Assembly: GCA_019241495.1 (NCBI GenBank)
Contig: JAFAWZ010000100.1
Location: 1 to 13,200 of the forward strand
Reading direction: 5' to 3'
Origin: Acidimicrobiales bacterium
GTDB taxonomy: Bacteria > Actinomycetota > Acidimicrobiia > Acidimicrobiales > Palsa-688
Length of the DNA: 13,200 nt
Shown: piece after piece, positions 1-5,675 of the stretch
Layout: every line of letters starts with the position of its first letter
How positions within the stretch are numbered: position 1 is the stretch's first letter
Position numbers and translations under genes: made by a program
The notes under the pieces: model-generated
What the model was told of the DNA's origin: nothing
Seen by the model: only the letters and a program-made list of their open reading frames with translations
Databases searched by the model: none

Positions 1-23
1 GGCAGGCTGCTCGGTGCCGCCAT
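1..23 (-). CDS. Possible 5' end of a minus-strand gene leaving the left edge (tentative)
   Basis: An ATG read on the minus strand from base 23 opens a frame of seven codons (M-A-A-P-S-S-L) before the window ends. A Shine-Dalgarno-like AAGGA lies at 31-35 with a 7-nt gap to this ATG, which is good spacing. The only evidence is this start signal; seven codons cannot show a protein family. It would be transcribed in the same direction as the DUF3501 gene, about 190 bp downstream of that gene's stop. It may equally be a chance match. Confidence 0.2.
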
Positions 24-211
24 ACCGGAGTCCTTGTGTCCTTAGCCTCGGCCATTTGCCAATTCCGTTGCGCCAATCCCTGTCGAAAGGTCCCTTTGTG
101 AGGTTATGAGCTCGGTTGCGAAAGGCAGAGTCGAACATACCCGGGCGGTGTGACAACGACCCGGCGACGACGACTCAGAAGCCGTAGTCTGTCTGCCCCG
201 AAGCGGGCTGT
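24..211. other. Intergenic region downstream of the DUF3501 gene
   Basis: No convincing coding frame is seen here. The sequence is less GC-rich than its surroundings. A short hairpin-capable sequence at 205-218 (GGGCT, 4-nt loop, AGCCC) covers the DUF3501 stop codon, but no T-run follows it on the minus strand, so I do not call it a terminator. The stretch may carry a promoter for a gene beyond the left edge; I see no clear -35/-10 pair. Confidence 0.4.
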
Positions 212-859
212 CTAGCCCAAAAGGTCGTCTATCAGACTGGATTTCGTCTCCGCGCTGAGCACAGTTCGCTCCCGGTACTCGGGATGTTCGACCGACAGGG
301 CGACCGTCCCGGAACGGAACCTCTCGATCAACGGCGGCGTCAGAGAGAAATGCACGAAATGCACCGCTGCCGTGACCTCGTCCCTGGTCAAGGCGTCGGC
401 ATGGGCAGGGTCCACGTCGCTTCGGACCACGGCGGCCGCCGGGGTGGCGCCATCCGGGCTCGGGACGCTCCCGAAAGCATCCGGTACAGAGCCACCGATC
501 TGAAGGACGACCGACTGCTCGATGCCGACCAGCCGGGGCAGCCAGTGCTCCATCTCCTGCTTCGACGTCAGCTCGATGTAGAGGCTGGCGGACAGCTCGC
601 CCCGCCCCGGAATCAACGGGTTGTAGACGTCGAGCTCGGTTTGCACGGCAGCATCGGTCATGAGCCGCTCGGCCCTGACCATCTCCTGTACCTGGAACCG
701 GATGGTGTCGCGGTTCTCGAACACCAGGCTGACGATCGGCCCTACCGCCACTCGTCTGATCTTCTTGAGCGCGACGATCCGAGCCCGCAATTCGTGGCGC
801 TCGCGCTCGTAGGCCCGGGTGTCGGCGATGTCGGCCAGAGTGAGCTGGCCCGTGGTCAC
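212..859 (-). CDS. DUF3501 family protein
   Basis: A protein of 215 aa that I recognise as DUF3501 from its overall pattern and from its neighbours. The N-terminal part has the family-like segments ITLADI-like (TLADIADTRAYE) and RRVAVGPIVSLVFENRDT; the middle is rich in acidic residues (for example ELDVYNPLIPGRGEL) and the C-terminal half contains VHFVHFSLTP. I see no membrane segment, signal peptide or cysteine cluster. The biochemical function of the family is unknown. It starts with GTG at 859, overlapping the TGA of the upstream Fe-S gene in a GTGA junction, so the two are very likely translationally coupled. DUF3501 genes are commonly found beside rubrerythrin and Fe-S oxidoreductase genes, as here, which suggests a role in peroxide handling or in electron supply to rubrerythrin. 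That role is inference. Confidence 0.8.
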   Translation of the reverse strand: MTTGQLTLADIADTRAYERERHELRARIVALKKIRRVAVGPIVSLVFENRDTIRFQVQEMVRAERLMTDAAVQTELDVYNPLIPGRGELSASLYIELTSKQEMEHWLPRLVGIEQSVVLQIGGSVPDAFGSVPSPDGATPAAAVVRSDVDPAHADALTRDEVTAAVHFVHFSLTPPLIERFRSGTVALSVEHPEYRERTVLSAETKSSLIDDLLG

Positions 860-2160
860 GACTGGCCCTCCGTGGGTTCTGGTTCGATCCCGTAGGCCCG
901 GGCGAGGAGCTGCAGCGGGTGGACCGGAGCCACTCCGGTCTCCTGGAGGATCGCCCCGTTGGCCAGATGGCAGTCACCCGCCACGACCTCGGCTCCCACG
1001 CTGCGCAGCTCATCGCGAAGCGGTGCCGCGACCTTGCGGGCCAGCTCGTAGTGATCGCTGCGCAGACCCCACATCCCGTCTATACCCGAGCACTTGCGCA
1101 CGAGTGTCACCGTCGAGCCGGTCAGCTTGATGAGGTCCCGGCTGCGCAGCCCGACGTTCTGGGCCTGAAGGTGACACGGCACGTGGTAGGCGGTGGTCGA
1201 GGGAACGTCTCCCCTGAAATCAGTGTCCAGCTCAGCGCCTTCAGAGCGGTGCATTCTCCAGAGGTATTCCGCCGCGTCGTAGGTGTGTGACCCGACCAGT
1301 TCGGCGTCGGGTGTCTTCAGGTATTCGGGGTAGTCCCGCTTGAGGACATAGCCGCACGTCGGCTGGGGCACGACGATGTCCTTGCCGGCCCGAACCTGGC
1401 GGGCCAGCACCTCCACGTTCTTGGTGGCCTGCTTGCGGAACGCCTTGAACTCCCCGCTGTGCAGCCACGGCGCCCCGCAGCACGAGGCGCCGTCGGCCAG
1501 GTCGCAGCGGACGCCGTTGTGCTCGTACACCTTCACCATGTCCTGGCCGATGGCCGGGTTCTGGTATTCGACCAGGCAGGTGGCGAACACCGCGACCCGG
1601 CCCTGTTCGCTTCGGGCCAGCTCGGGCCGGGGCCGGCGCTTGAACCAGGTCGAGAAACGGGTGCGGGCATACGGTGGCAGGACGCGCTCGGCGGCGATGC
1701 CGACGGTACGGTCCATGAGCCGGCGGAGGACCGAACCCGGCCTGCCTAGGGCCGCGTTGGCTATCGGCGCAGCGAGCGTGGCGACCGTTCCGGCCTGGTC
1801 GGTCCGGGCCAGCACCTGGTTGGTCACCTTGTCCTTGATCGACTTGGGACGAATGGCGCTGGCTCGCAGCATGAGCCGGGGGAAGTCCAGCTGCCACTCG
1901 TGAGGCGGCACGTAGGGGCACTTAACGTAGCAGAGCTTGCACTGATAGCACTCGTCGACTACGTGGTACTGCTCGAACGGGGTGAGAGCCGCCACGTCCC
2001 CGTCCTTGGCGTCGATCAGGTTGAACAGAGTCGGAAACGACGGGCACAACGACAGGCACAGGCGACAGCCATGGCACAGGTCGTAGACCCGGGTCAGCTC
2101 GGCGCGCAGGTCCGACTCGTCGAAGTAGGCCGGATGGTCGGGGTCATAAGTGACAGTCAC
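856..2160 (-). CDS. Fe-S oxidoreductase with two 4Fe-4S motifs and CCG domains (GlpC/HdrD-like)
   Basis: A 434-aa protein related to GlpC and heterodisulfide reductase subunit D. Two 4Fe-4S motifs, CxxCxxCxxxCP, use C29/C32/C35/C39 and C71/C74/C77/C81. The first cysteine-rich CCG-type domain includes C195, CC at 227-228 and C269. The second uses C329, CSG at 357-359 (in place of the usual CCG) and C397. No membrane segment is seen, so it is probably cytoplasmic. The family moves electrons between soluble donors, quinones or thiols. Here the context (rubrerythrin upstream, DUF3501 downstream) suggests it feeds electrons to peroxide reduction, which is inference. It starts with GTG at 2160, with GAGGGA about 8 nt upstream as a ribosome site. 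A hairpin terminator lies between it and rubrerythrin, so it may depend on readthrough or on a promoter inside the 34 bp that remain. Confidence 0.85.
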   Translation of the reverse strand: MTVTYDPDHPAYFDESDLRAELTRVYDLCHGCRLCLSLCPSFPTLFNLIDAKDGDVAALTPFEQYHVVDECYQCKLCYVKCPYVPPHEWQLDFPRLMLRASAIRPKSIKDKVTNQVLARTDQAGTVATLAAPIANAALGRPGSVLRRLMDRTVGIAAERVLPPYARTRFSTWFKRRPRPELARSEQGRVAVFATCLVEYQNPAIGQDMVKVYEHNGVRCDLADGASCCGAPWLHSGEFKAFRKQATKNVEVLARQVRAGKDIVVPQPTCGYVLKRDYPEYLKTPDAELVGSHTYDAAEYLWRMHRSEGAELDTDFRGDVPSTTAYHVPCHLQAQNVGLRSRDLIKLTGSTVTLVRKCSGIDGMWGLRSDHYELARKVAAPLRDELRSVGAEVVAGDCHLANGAILQETGVAPVHPLQLLARAYGIEPEPTEGQS

Positions 2161-2194
2161 GGGCTATCCCTCGATGGGGTGATCGGAAGACGAC

Positions 2195-2245
2195 AAAAGA
2201 GGACCCGGCGCGCCGGCCCGGTAAGGCGCGACGCTCCGGGTCCTC
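2195..2245 (-). terminator. Intrinsic terminator/attenuator after rubrerythrin
   Basis: On the minus strand a perfect 10-bp stem (arms at 2236-2245 and 2199-2208, GAGGACCCGG with its complement) encloses a second 6-bp stem (2225-2230 with 2209-2214, CGCGCC/GGCGCG) and a 10-nt loop. The transcript then runs into four U residues (2195-2198). This is the form of a Rho-independent terminator. It begins about 20 bp after the rubrerythrin stop and ends 34 bp before the Fe-S gene start. It could set a higher level of rubrerythrin mRNA than of the downstream genes. Confidence 0.75.
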
Positions 2246-2265
2246 CTCGGGGGCAGAGGATCAGA

Positions 2266-2685
2266 TCAGCTGACGTTCTGCAGGCCGCTGGTGAAGCGGC
2301 CGGCGTGGCTCTTCTCGGCCTTGGCGAGTGTCTCGAACCACTCCGCGATGTTGTCGAAGCCCTCTTGGCGGGCCGTCTTGGCAAAGCCCGGGTACATCTC
2401 GCTGTACTCGTAGGTCTCGCCCTCGATGGCCGACTTCAGGTTGTCCTCGGTGTCGCCGACGCTGACTCCGGTCGCCGGGTCGCCGACCTCAGCCAGGAAC
2501 TCGAAGTGCCCGAAGGCATGGCCCGTCTCGCCTTCGGCGACGGAACGGAACAGGGCGGCCACGTCAGGGTAGCCCTCGACGTCGGCCTTCTGGGCGAAGT
2601 ACAGGTACCGCCGGTTCGCCTGGCTCTCGCCTGCGAAGGCCTCCTTGAGGTTCTCGTGGGTCTTGCTCTCCTTGAGGGGGGGCAT
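2266..2685 (-). CDS. rbr: Rubrerythrin, short form without rubredoxin domain
   Basis: A 139-aa ferritin-like four-helix diiron protein that reduces hydrogen peroxide in the cytoplasm. All seven residues equivalent to the classical rubrerythrin diiron ligands are visible: E20 (in AFAGES), E53 and H56 (EGETGH), E90 and E93 (EGETYEY), E124 and H127 (KAEKSH). The C-terminal rubredoxin domain with CxxC pairs, normal in full-length rubrerythrin of about 190 aa, is absent, so electrons must come from a separate partner; the Fe-S protein gene downstream is a candidate. It starts at ATG 2685, directly after the perR stop codon (TGAATG), with AAGGAG 8 nt upstream inside the end of perR. It is therefore co-transcribed with perR and probably induced by peroxide. 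A strong hairpin terminator follows the stop. Confidence 0.93.
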   Translation of the reverse strand: MPPLKESKTHENLKEAFAGESQANRRYLYFAQKADVEGYPDVAALFRSVAEGETGHAFGHFEFLAEVGDPATGVSVGDTEDNLKSAIEGETYEYSEMYPGFAKTARQEGFDNIAEWFETLAKAEKSHAGRFTSGLQNVS

Positions 2686-3213
2686 TCAATACTCTCCTTT
2701 TGGTTGGTTGGTTGGGGAGACAAGTGCTGGGGGGACGGGGGGCGAGCCGTTGAGTCGGGTCTGGCAGTCGTCGCACAGGCCCCGGAAGACCACCTCCGCG
2801 GCGCCGACCTGGAAGCCGCTGGCGGCTCCACCGGGAACACGTATGGCGCTGTAGTCGGCGAAGACGTCCCGGACCTTCCCGCAGCTCGTGCAGACGAGGT
2901 GGTGGTGCACTTCGGTGTTCGGGTCGTAGCGGCTGGATCCGGTGCCCAGGTCGAGGTGGTGCAGTTCCCCCATGTAGGCCAGGTCGTTCAGCGTCTGGTA
3001 GACCGTCCGCAGCGAGATCATCGGCATGCGCTGCCGGGCCTCGGCAAAGACGGCGTCAGCCGTAGGATGGCCAGCCGCCGGGTGGCTCGCTGCCGGGTCG
3101 TCATCGGCTCCCCACAGGATCTCGAATATGAGCTCACGTTGGGGCGTGACCTTGAGGCCGAGGTTGCGGAACAACTGAGTCATCTCGGCCGGAGGTCTCA
3201 TATCAGCAAACAC
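2686..3213 (-). CDS. perR: Peroxide-sensing Fur-family repressor, PerR type
   Basis: A 175-aa Fur-family regulator: N-terminal winged helix (about 12-85, with KVTPQR and ISLRTVYQTLNDL) and C-terminal dimerisation domain. Aligned by eye to Bacillus subtilis PerR, all five regulatory metal ligands are present: H49 (HPTAD, for H37), D97 (SSRYD, for D85), H103 and H105 (HHH, for H91/H93) and D116 (CGKVRD, for D104). Aspartate rather than glutamate at the D85 position is the usual mark of PerR over Fur. The structural zinc site C108/C111/C147/C150 is complete. An insertion near 37-48 (ADDDPAASHPAA) and a proline-rich tail after 156 are extra. GTG at 3213 has a weak AGG 5 nt upstream; in-frame ATGs at 3201 and 3183 are alternative starts. 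It is followed immediately by rubrerythrin and preceded by a PerR-like operator. The family represses peroxide-defence genes until H2O2 oxidises the bound-iron ligands. Confidence 0.85.
   Translation of the reverse strand: MFADMRPPAEMTQLFRNLGLKVTPQRELIFEILWGADDDPAASHPAAGHPTADAVFAEARQRMPMISLRTVYQTLNDLAYMGELHHLDLGTGSSRYDPNTEVHHHLVCTSCGKVRDVFADYSAIRVPGGAASGFQVGAAEVVFRGLCDDCQTRLNGSPPVPPALVSPTNQPKGEY
2694..2699 (-). promoter_or_regulatory. Ribosome binding site of rubrerythrin, inside perR
   Basis: AAGGAG on the minus strand, 8 nt before the rubrerythrin ATG at 2685. It overlaps the last codons of perR, so ribosomes finishing perR pass over it. It fixes the rubrerythrin start and points to translational coupling. 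Confidence 0.8.
2700..2715. repeat. (TTGG)4 tetranucleotide repeat at the 3' end of perR
   Basis: Four perfect TTGG units on the plus strand (CCAA in the perR mRNA) followed by two more G. They encode part of the tail PTNQPK of PerR and end next to the rubrerythrin ribosome site. A change in copy number would shift the perR stop codon. The plus strand also fits a two-tier G-quadruplex pattern (GGTTGGTTGGTTGG). Confidence 0.7.
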
Positions 3214-3220
3214 TACTACC

Positions 3221-3235
3221 TAACAATCATTGTTG
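3221..3235. promoter_or_regulatory. Candidate PerR box upstream of perR-rbr
   Basis: TAACAATCATTGTTG contains a perfect 6-1-6 inverted repeat (AACAAT-C-ATTGTT at 3222-3234) and matches the 7-1-7 layout of the Bacillus PerR box (TTATAATnATTATAA) with substitutions. It stands out as AT-rich in GC-rich DNA, 8 bp upstream of the perR GTG. A weak -35-like TTGGCT (minus strand, at 3237-3242) and a -10-like TAGGTA would place it between the promoter elements, where binding blocks RNA polymerase. Autoregulation is inferred. Confidence 0.7.
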
Positions 3236-3336
3236 GCTAGGCCAATTCTGGGCCGTTCGGCCAAGTAGCGACACGGCGCCTCCTGCCCGGGCATGCTGGG
3301 GGCCCGAAAGCCCGCCTCTACCGCCGGGCCGTTCAT

Positions 3337-3343
3337 GGAGGAG
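3337..3343 (+). promoter_or_regulatory. Ribosome binding site that decides the FGGY kinase start
   Basis: GGAGGAG is a strong Shine-Dalgarno sequence. It overlaps the in-frame GTG at 3343, which it therefore cannot serve, but lies 11 nt before the GTG at 3355. This favours 3355 as the start. Confidence 0.6.
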
Positions 3344-3354
3344 TGGCCGCAACA

Positions 3355-4803
3355 GTGAGCATCTTGGTGATCGACGTCGGCACCAGCAGCGTCCGCGCCG
3401 CGCTGGTCAGCGCCGAGGGAACCGTGGAGGGCACGAAGCGGATCCCGTTGCCGCCCGACATCCCTATGGCCGGCCTGGCCGAGTTCGACCCGGCGGCCAT
3501 GGCCGCCGCCGCCATCGACCTGGCCGGGACGGTCGCCACGGCGGCCACCTCGGAGATCGAAGCGGTCGGGGTGACGACCCAGCGGGCGTCGACGGTTGCG
3601 TGGGATGCCCGAACGGGCCAGCCTCACGGCCCTGGCCTGGGCTGGCAAGACCTGCGCACGGCGGGCACCTGCCTGGAGCTGCAAGCGGAGGGGTTCCGCT
3701 TCTCCCCGAGCGAGTCCGCGACCAAGTTCGCCTGGCACGCGGCGGGGCTCGGCGGTGACGACAGAGAACACCTCAGGCTCGGAACCATCGACAGCTGGAT
3801 CGTGTGGAACCTGACCGGCGGCGAGAGTCACATCACAGACGCGACCAATGCGGGAGTCACGGGGCTGTGCGGGGTGCCGAAGCTGGCGTGGCGAGACGAC
3901 GCCCTGCAGAAGCTGGGGATCGATCCGGGATGGCTGCCCACGATCGGCGACTCGACCGGGTGGTTGGGAGAGGCCAGTGCCCTGCCCGGCGCCCCGCCCA
4001 TCTGCGCCCTGGTCGGCGACCAGCAGGCGTCCCTCGTCGGGCAGGGCTGCACTCGCCCGGGCCTGGCCAAGGCCACCTTCGGTACCGGTGCCATGCTGGA
4101 CATCTGCCTCGGAGAGCAAGGGCCGGAGAAGCCCGAGCGGACCGGGCACGGGTGCTTCCCCATCGTGGCCTGGCAGCAGGCTGGCGTGACCACATGGGGG
4201 CTGGAAGCGATCCTGCTGACGGCCGGAACGGTCATCGACTGGCTGGTCGAGGACATGCAGCTGATCAGCGACGCGGCGGAGTCGGAGGCCGTGGCGGCTC
4301 AGTGCGAACAGACGGACGGAGTCGTGATGGTCCCGGCCCTGCTGGGGTACGGCACCCCGCAATGGGACTTCGGGGCTAGAGGGGCCTTCTTCGGCGTGAC
4401 GCGGGGCTCCAACCGGGCCCACCTGGTGAGAGCGGTGCTGGAGGGTGTGGCCCACTCGGGAGCCGATCTCCTCGAAGCGGTCGAGAACGACACGGGCCTC
4501 CAGGTCCCCAGCCTCCGGGTCGACGGCGGGATGTCGGCCAACCGGGTGTTCGTCCAGGCGCTGGCCGATGCCATCGTCCGCCCGGTGGAGGTGTCGCGCG
4601 AGCTGGAGGCGACCACCCTCGGGGCCGGCTATCTGGCCGGGTTGGCCACCGGAGCGTGGTCCGGGCCCGACGAGATCGCGGCCGCCTGGGCGCCCAAGGA
4701 GATCGTCGAGCCGAGCGGCCGGCCATCGGATCGCGACCGGTGGAGGCGGGCCACCGAGCAGGCCGCCCGCTGGTACCCCGAGCTGTCCGACATCACCTTC
4801 TAG
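3355..4803 (+). CDS. FGGY-family carbohydrate kinase, glycerol-kinase-like
   Basis: A 482-aa cytoplasmic sugar or polyol kinase of the FGGY/actin-like ATPase fold. The N-terminal phosphate loop is DVGTSSVR (7-14). The catalytic-base region GDQQASL has D222, corresponding to D245 of E. coli GlpK, followed by FGTGAML. The C-terminal signature is RVDGGMSANRVF (D390). GLGWQDLRT and GYGTPQWD...ARG also resemble glycerol kinase. The GlpK substrate pair Arg-Glu (NQRET) reads TQRAS here (R77, A78): the glutamate that holds glycerol hydroxyls is alanine, so the substrate is probably not simply glycerol. Length is near the usual 490-500 aa. An in-frame GTG at 3343 would add four residues, but GGAGGAG at 3337-3343 better fits GTG 3355. 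It is a single gene, divergent from perR, ending tail to tail with the polymerase gene. No transporter or dehydrogenase gene nearby identifies its pathway. Confidence 0.88.
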   Translation: MSILVIDVGTSSVRAALVSAEGTVEGTKRIPLPPDIPMAGLAEFDPAAMAAAAIDLAGTVATAATSEIEAVGVTTQRASTVAWDARTGQPHGPGLGWQDLRTAGTCLELQAEGFRFSPSESATKFAWHAAGLGGDDREHLRLGTIDSWIVWNLTGGESHITDATNAGVTGLCGVPKLAWRDDALQKLGIDPGWLPTIGDSTGWLGEASALPGAPPICALVGDQQASLVGQGCTRPGLAKATFGTGAMLDICLGEQGPEKPERTGHGCFPIVAWQQAGVTTWGLEAILLTAGTVIDWLVEDMQLISDAAESEAVAAQCEQTDGVVMVPALLGYGTPQWDFGARGAFFGVTRGSNRAHLVRAVLEGVAHSGADLLEAVENDTGLQVPSLRVDGGMSANRVFVQALADAIVRPVEVSRELEATTLGAGYLAGLATGAWSGPDEIAAAWAPKEIVEPSGRPSDRDRWRRATEQAARWYPELSDITF

Positions 4804-5675
4804 ATCGGCAGGGCCTGCTGGCGCTCGAGCACCGGTCGCATCAGATCGCCCCGCTCGGCCACCCGGTCGAAGACGTCGTCGACACCGAAGCGCAGCGCGG
4901 ACGCGTGGTCGCGTTCGAGCGCCGACTCCAGCTCGTCCCACGTAACCGGAGTTGACACCGTGGGCGTATCGAGGGCCCGCACCGAGTAGGCCGCGACGGT
5001 GGTGCGGGAGGGAGCGTTCTGGCTCCAATCGATCAACACTTTGTCCTTCCTGATCCCCTTGCCTATCGCGGTCACGACGAGATCGGGATGGTCCCGCTCC
5101 AGCTCCTGGGCCACCGCCAGGGCGAACGAACGGGTCTGCTCGAAGCCGGCCTGGCCATCAAGGGGCACGTACAGCTGCAGCCCTTTGCTGCCCGATGTCT
5201 TCGGCCAGGCCTCGAGGTCGTCCCTCCCGAGGACCCCTCGTATCAACAAGGCGATGCGAGCGCAGCTCAACACATCGGCCGGGGGGCCCGGATCCAGGTC
5301 GAAGACCACGAAGTCGGGCCGGTCGAGGTCCTCGGCCCGGGCCAGGCCCGGATGGATCTCGATGGCCGCCAGGTTGGCGGCCCACACCAGGGCGGCCGGC
5401 TCGTCGAGGCGCAGGTAGTCGACGTCTCCGAGCCGTACCGTCGTGATCCACTCGGGCCGGTGCTTGGGGGCGTTCTTCTGGAAAAAGGTCGGCCCTTCCA
5501 CCCCATCAGGCCATCTCCGGAGGGTGATCGGGCGGTCCCGGAGGTGGGGAACCATCGTCTCGGCTATGGCCTCGTAGTAGTCGATCAACCCGCCCTTGGA
5601 GAAGCCGGTCCGGGGCCAGAAGATCTTGTCCCGATTGGATGTCTCGACCGAGCGACCGCCGATCTCCGAGGTCAC
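4800..5675 (-). CDS. ligD: LigD-type polymerase/primase domain protein (stand-alone)
   Basis: A 291-aa archaeo-eukaryotic primase-type polymerase of bacterial non-homologous end joining, which fills or extends DNA ends held by Ku. Visible motifs in order: the N-terminal NRDKIFWP...GFSKGGLIDYY, EIHPG (H108), the metal site DLD (D126, D128) in FDLDPG, SGSKGLQLYVPL (161-172), and IDWSQN (215-220) with the following TT. The histidine that follows KGL in LigD polymerases (H710 of Pseudomonas LigD) is Q167 here. The protein has only the polymerase module; the phosphoesterase and ATP-dependent ligase domains of full LigD are missing, so a separate ligase must act elsewhere. GTG at 5675 overlaps the Ku stop (GTGA), so the pair is translationally coupled. 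Its TAG stop shares a CTAG palindrome with the stop of the convergent FGGY kinase gene. Confidence 0.93.
   Translation of the reverse strand: MTSEIGGRSVETSNRDKIFWPRTGFSKGGLIDYYEAIAETMVPHLRDRPITLRRWPDGVEGPTFFQKNAPKHRPEWITTVRLGDVDYLRLDEPAALVWAANLAAIEIHPGLARAEDLDRPDFVVFDLDPGPPADVLSCARIALLIRGVLGRDDLEAWPKTSGSKGLQLYVPLDGQAGFEQTRSFALAVAQELERDHPDLVVTAIGKGIRKDKVLIDWSQNAPSRTTVAAYSVRALDTPTVSTPVTWDELESALERDHASALRFGVDDVFDRVAERGDLMRPVLERQQALPI

Noticed and set aside
120..145. A GTTCGA-containing stretch on the minus strand resembling a tRNA T-loop
   Set aside because: The flanking 5-base arms do not pair and no acceptor, D or anticodon arm can be found.
205..218. Hairpin GGGCT-GTCT-AGCCC at the DUF3501 stop as a terminator
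   Set aside because: The stem is only 5 bp, it overlaps the stop codon, and no U-run follows on the minus strand.
1900..3240. A 446-codon plus-strand frame over the Fe-S, rubrerythrin and perR genes
   Set aside because: It crosses three well-supported minus-strand genes, a terminator and the PerR-like dyad; the translation looks like shadow sequence.
3220..5028. A 602-codon open frame on the minus strand across the FGGY kinase gene
   Set aside because: It is antisense to a gene with clear FGGY motifs, its translation is low-complexity Arg/Gly/Pro-rich, and it resembles no family. It is a by-product of high GC content.
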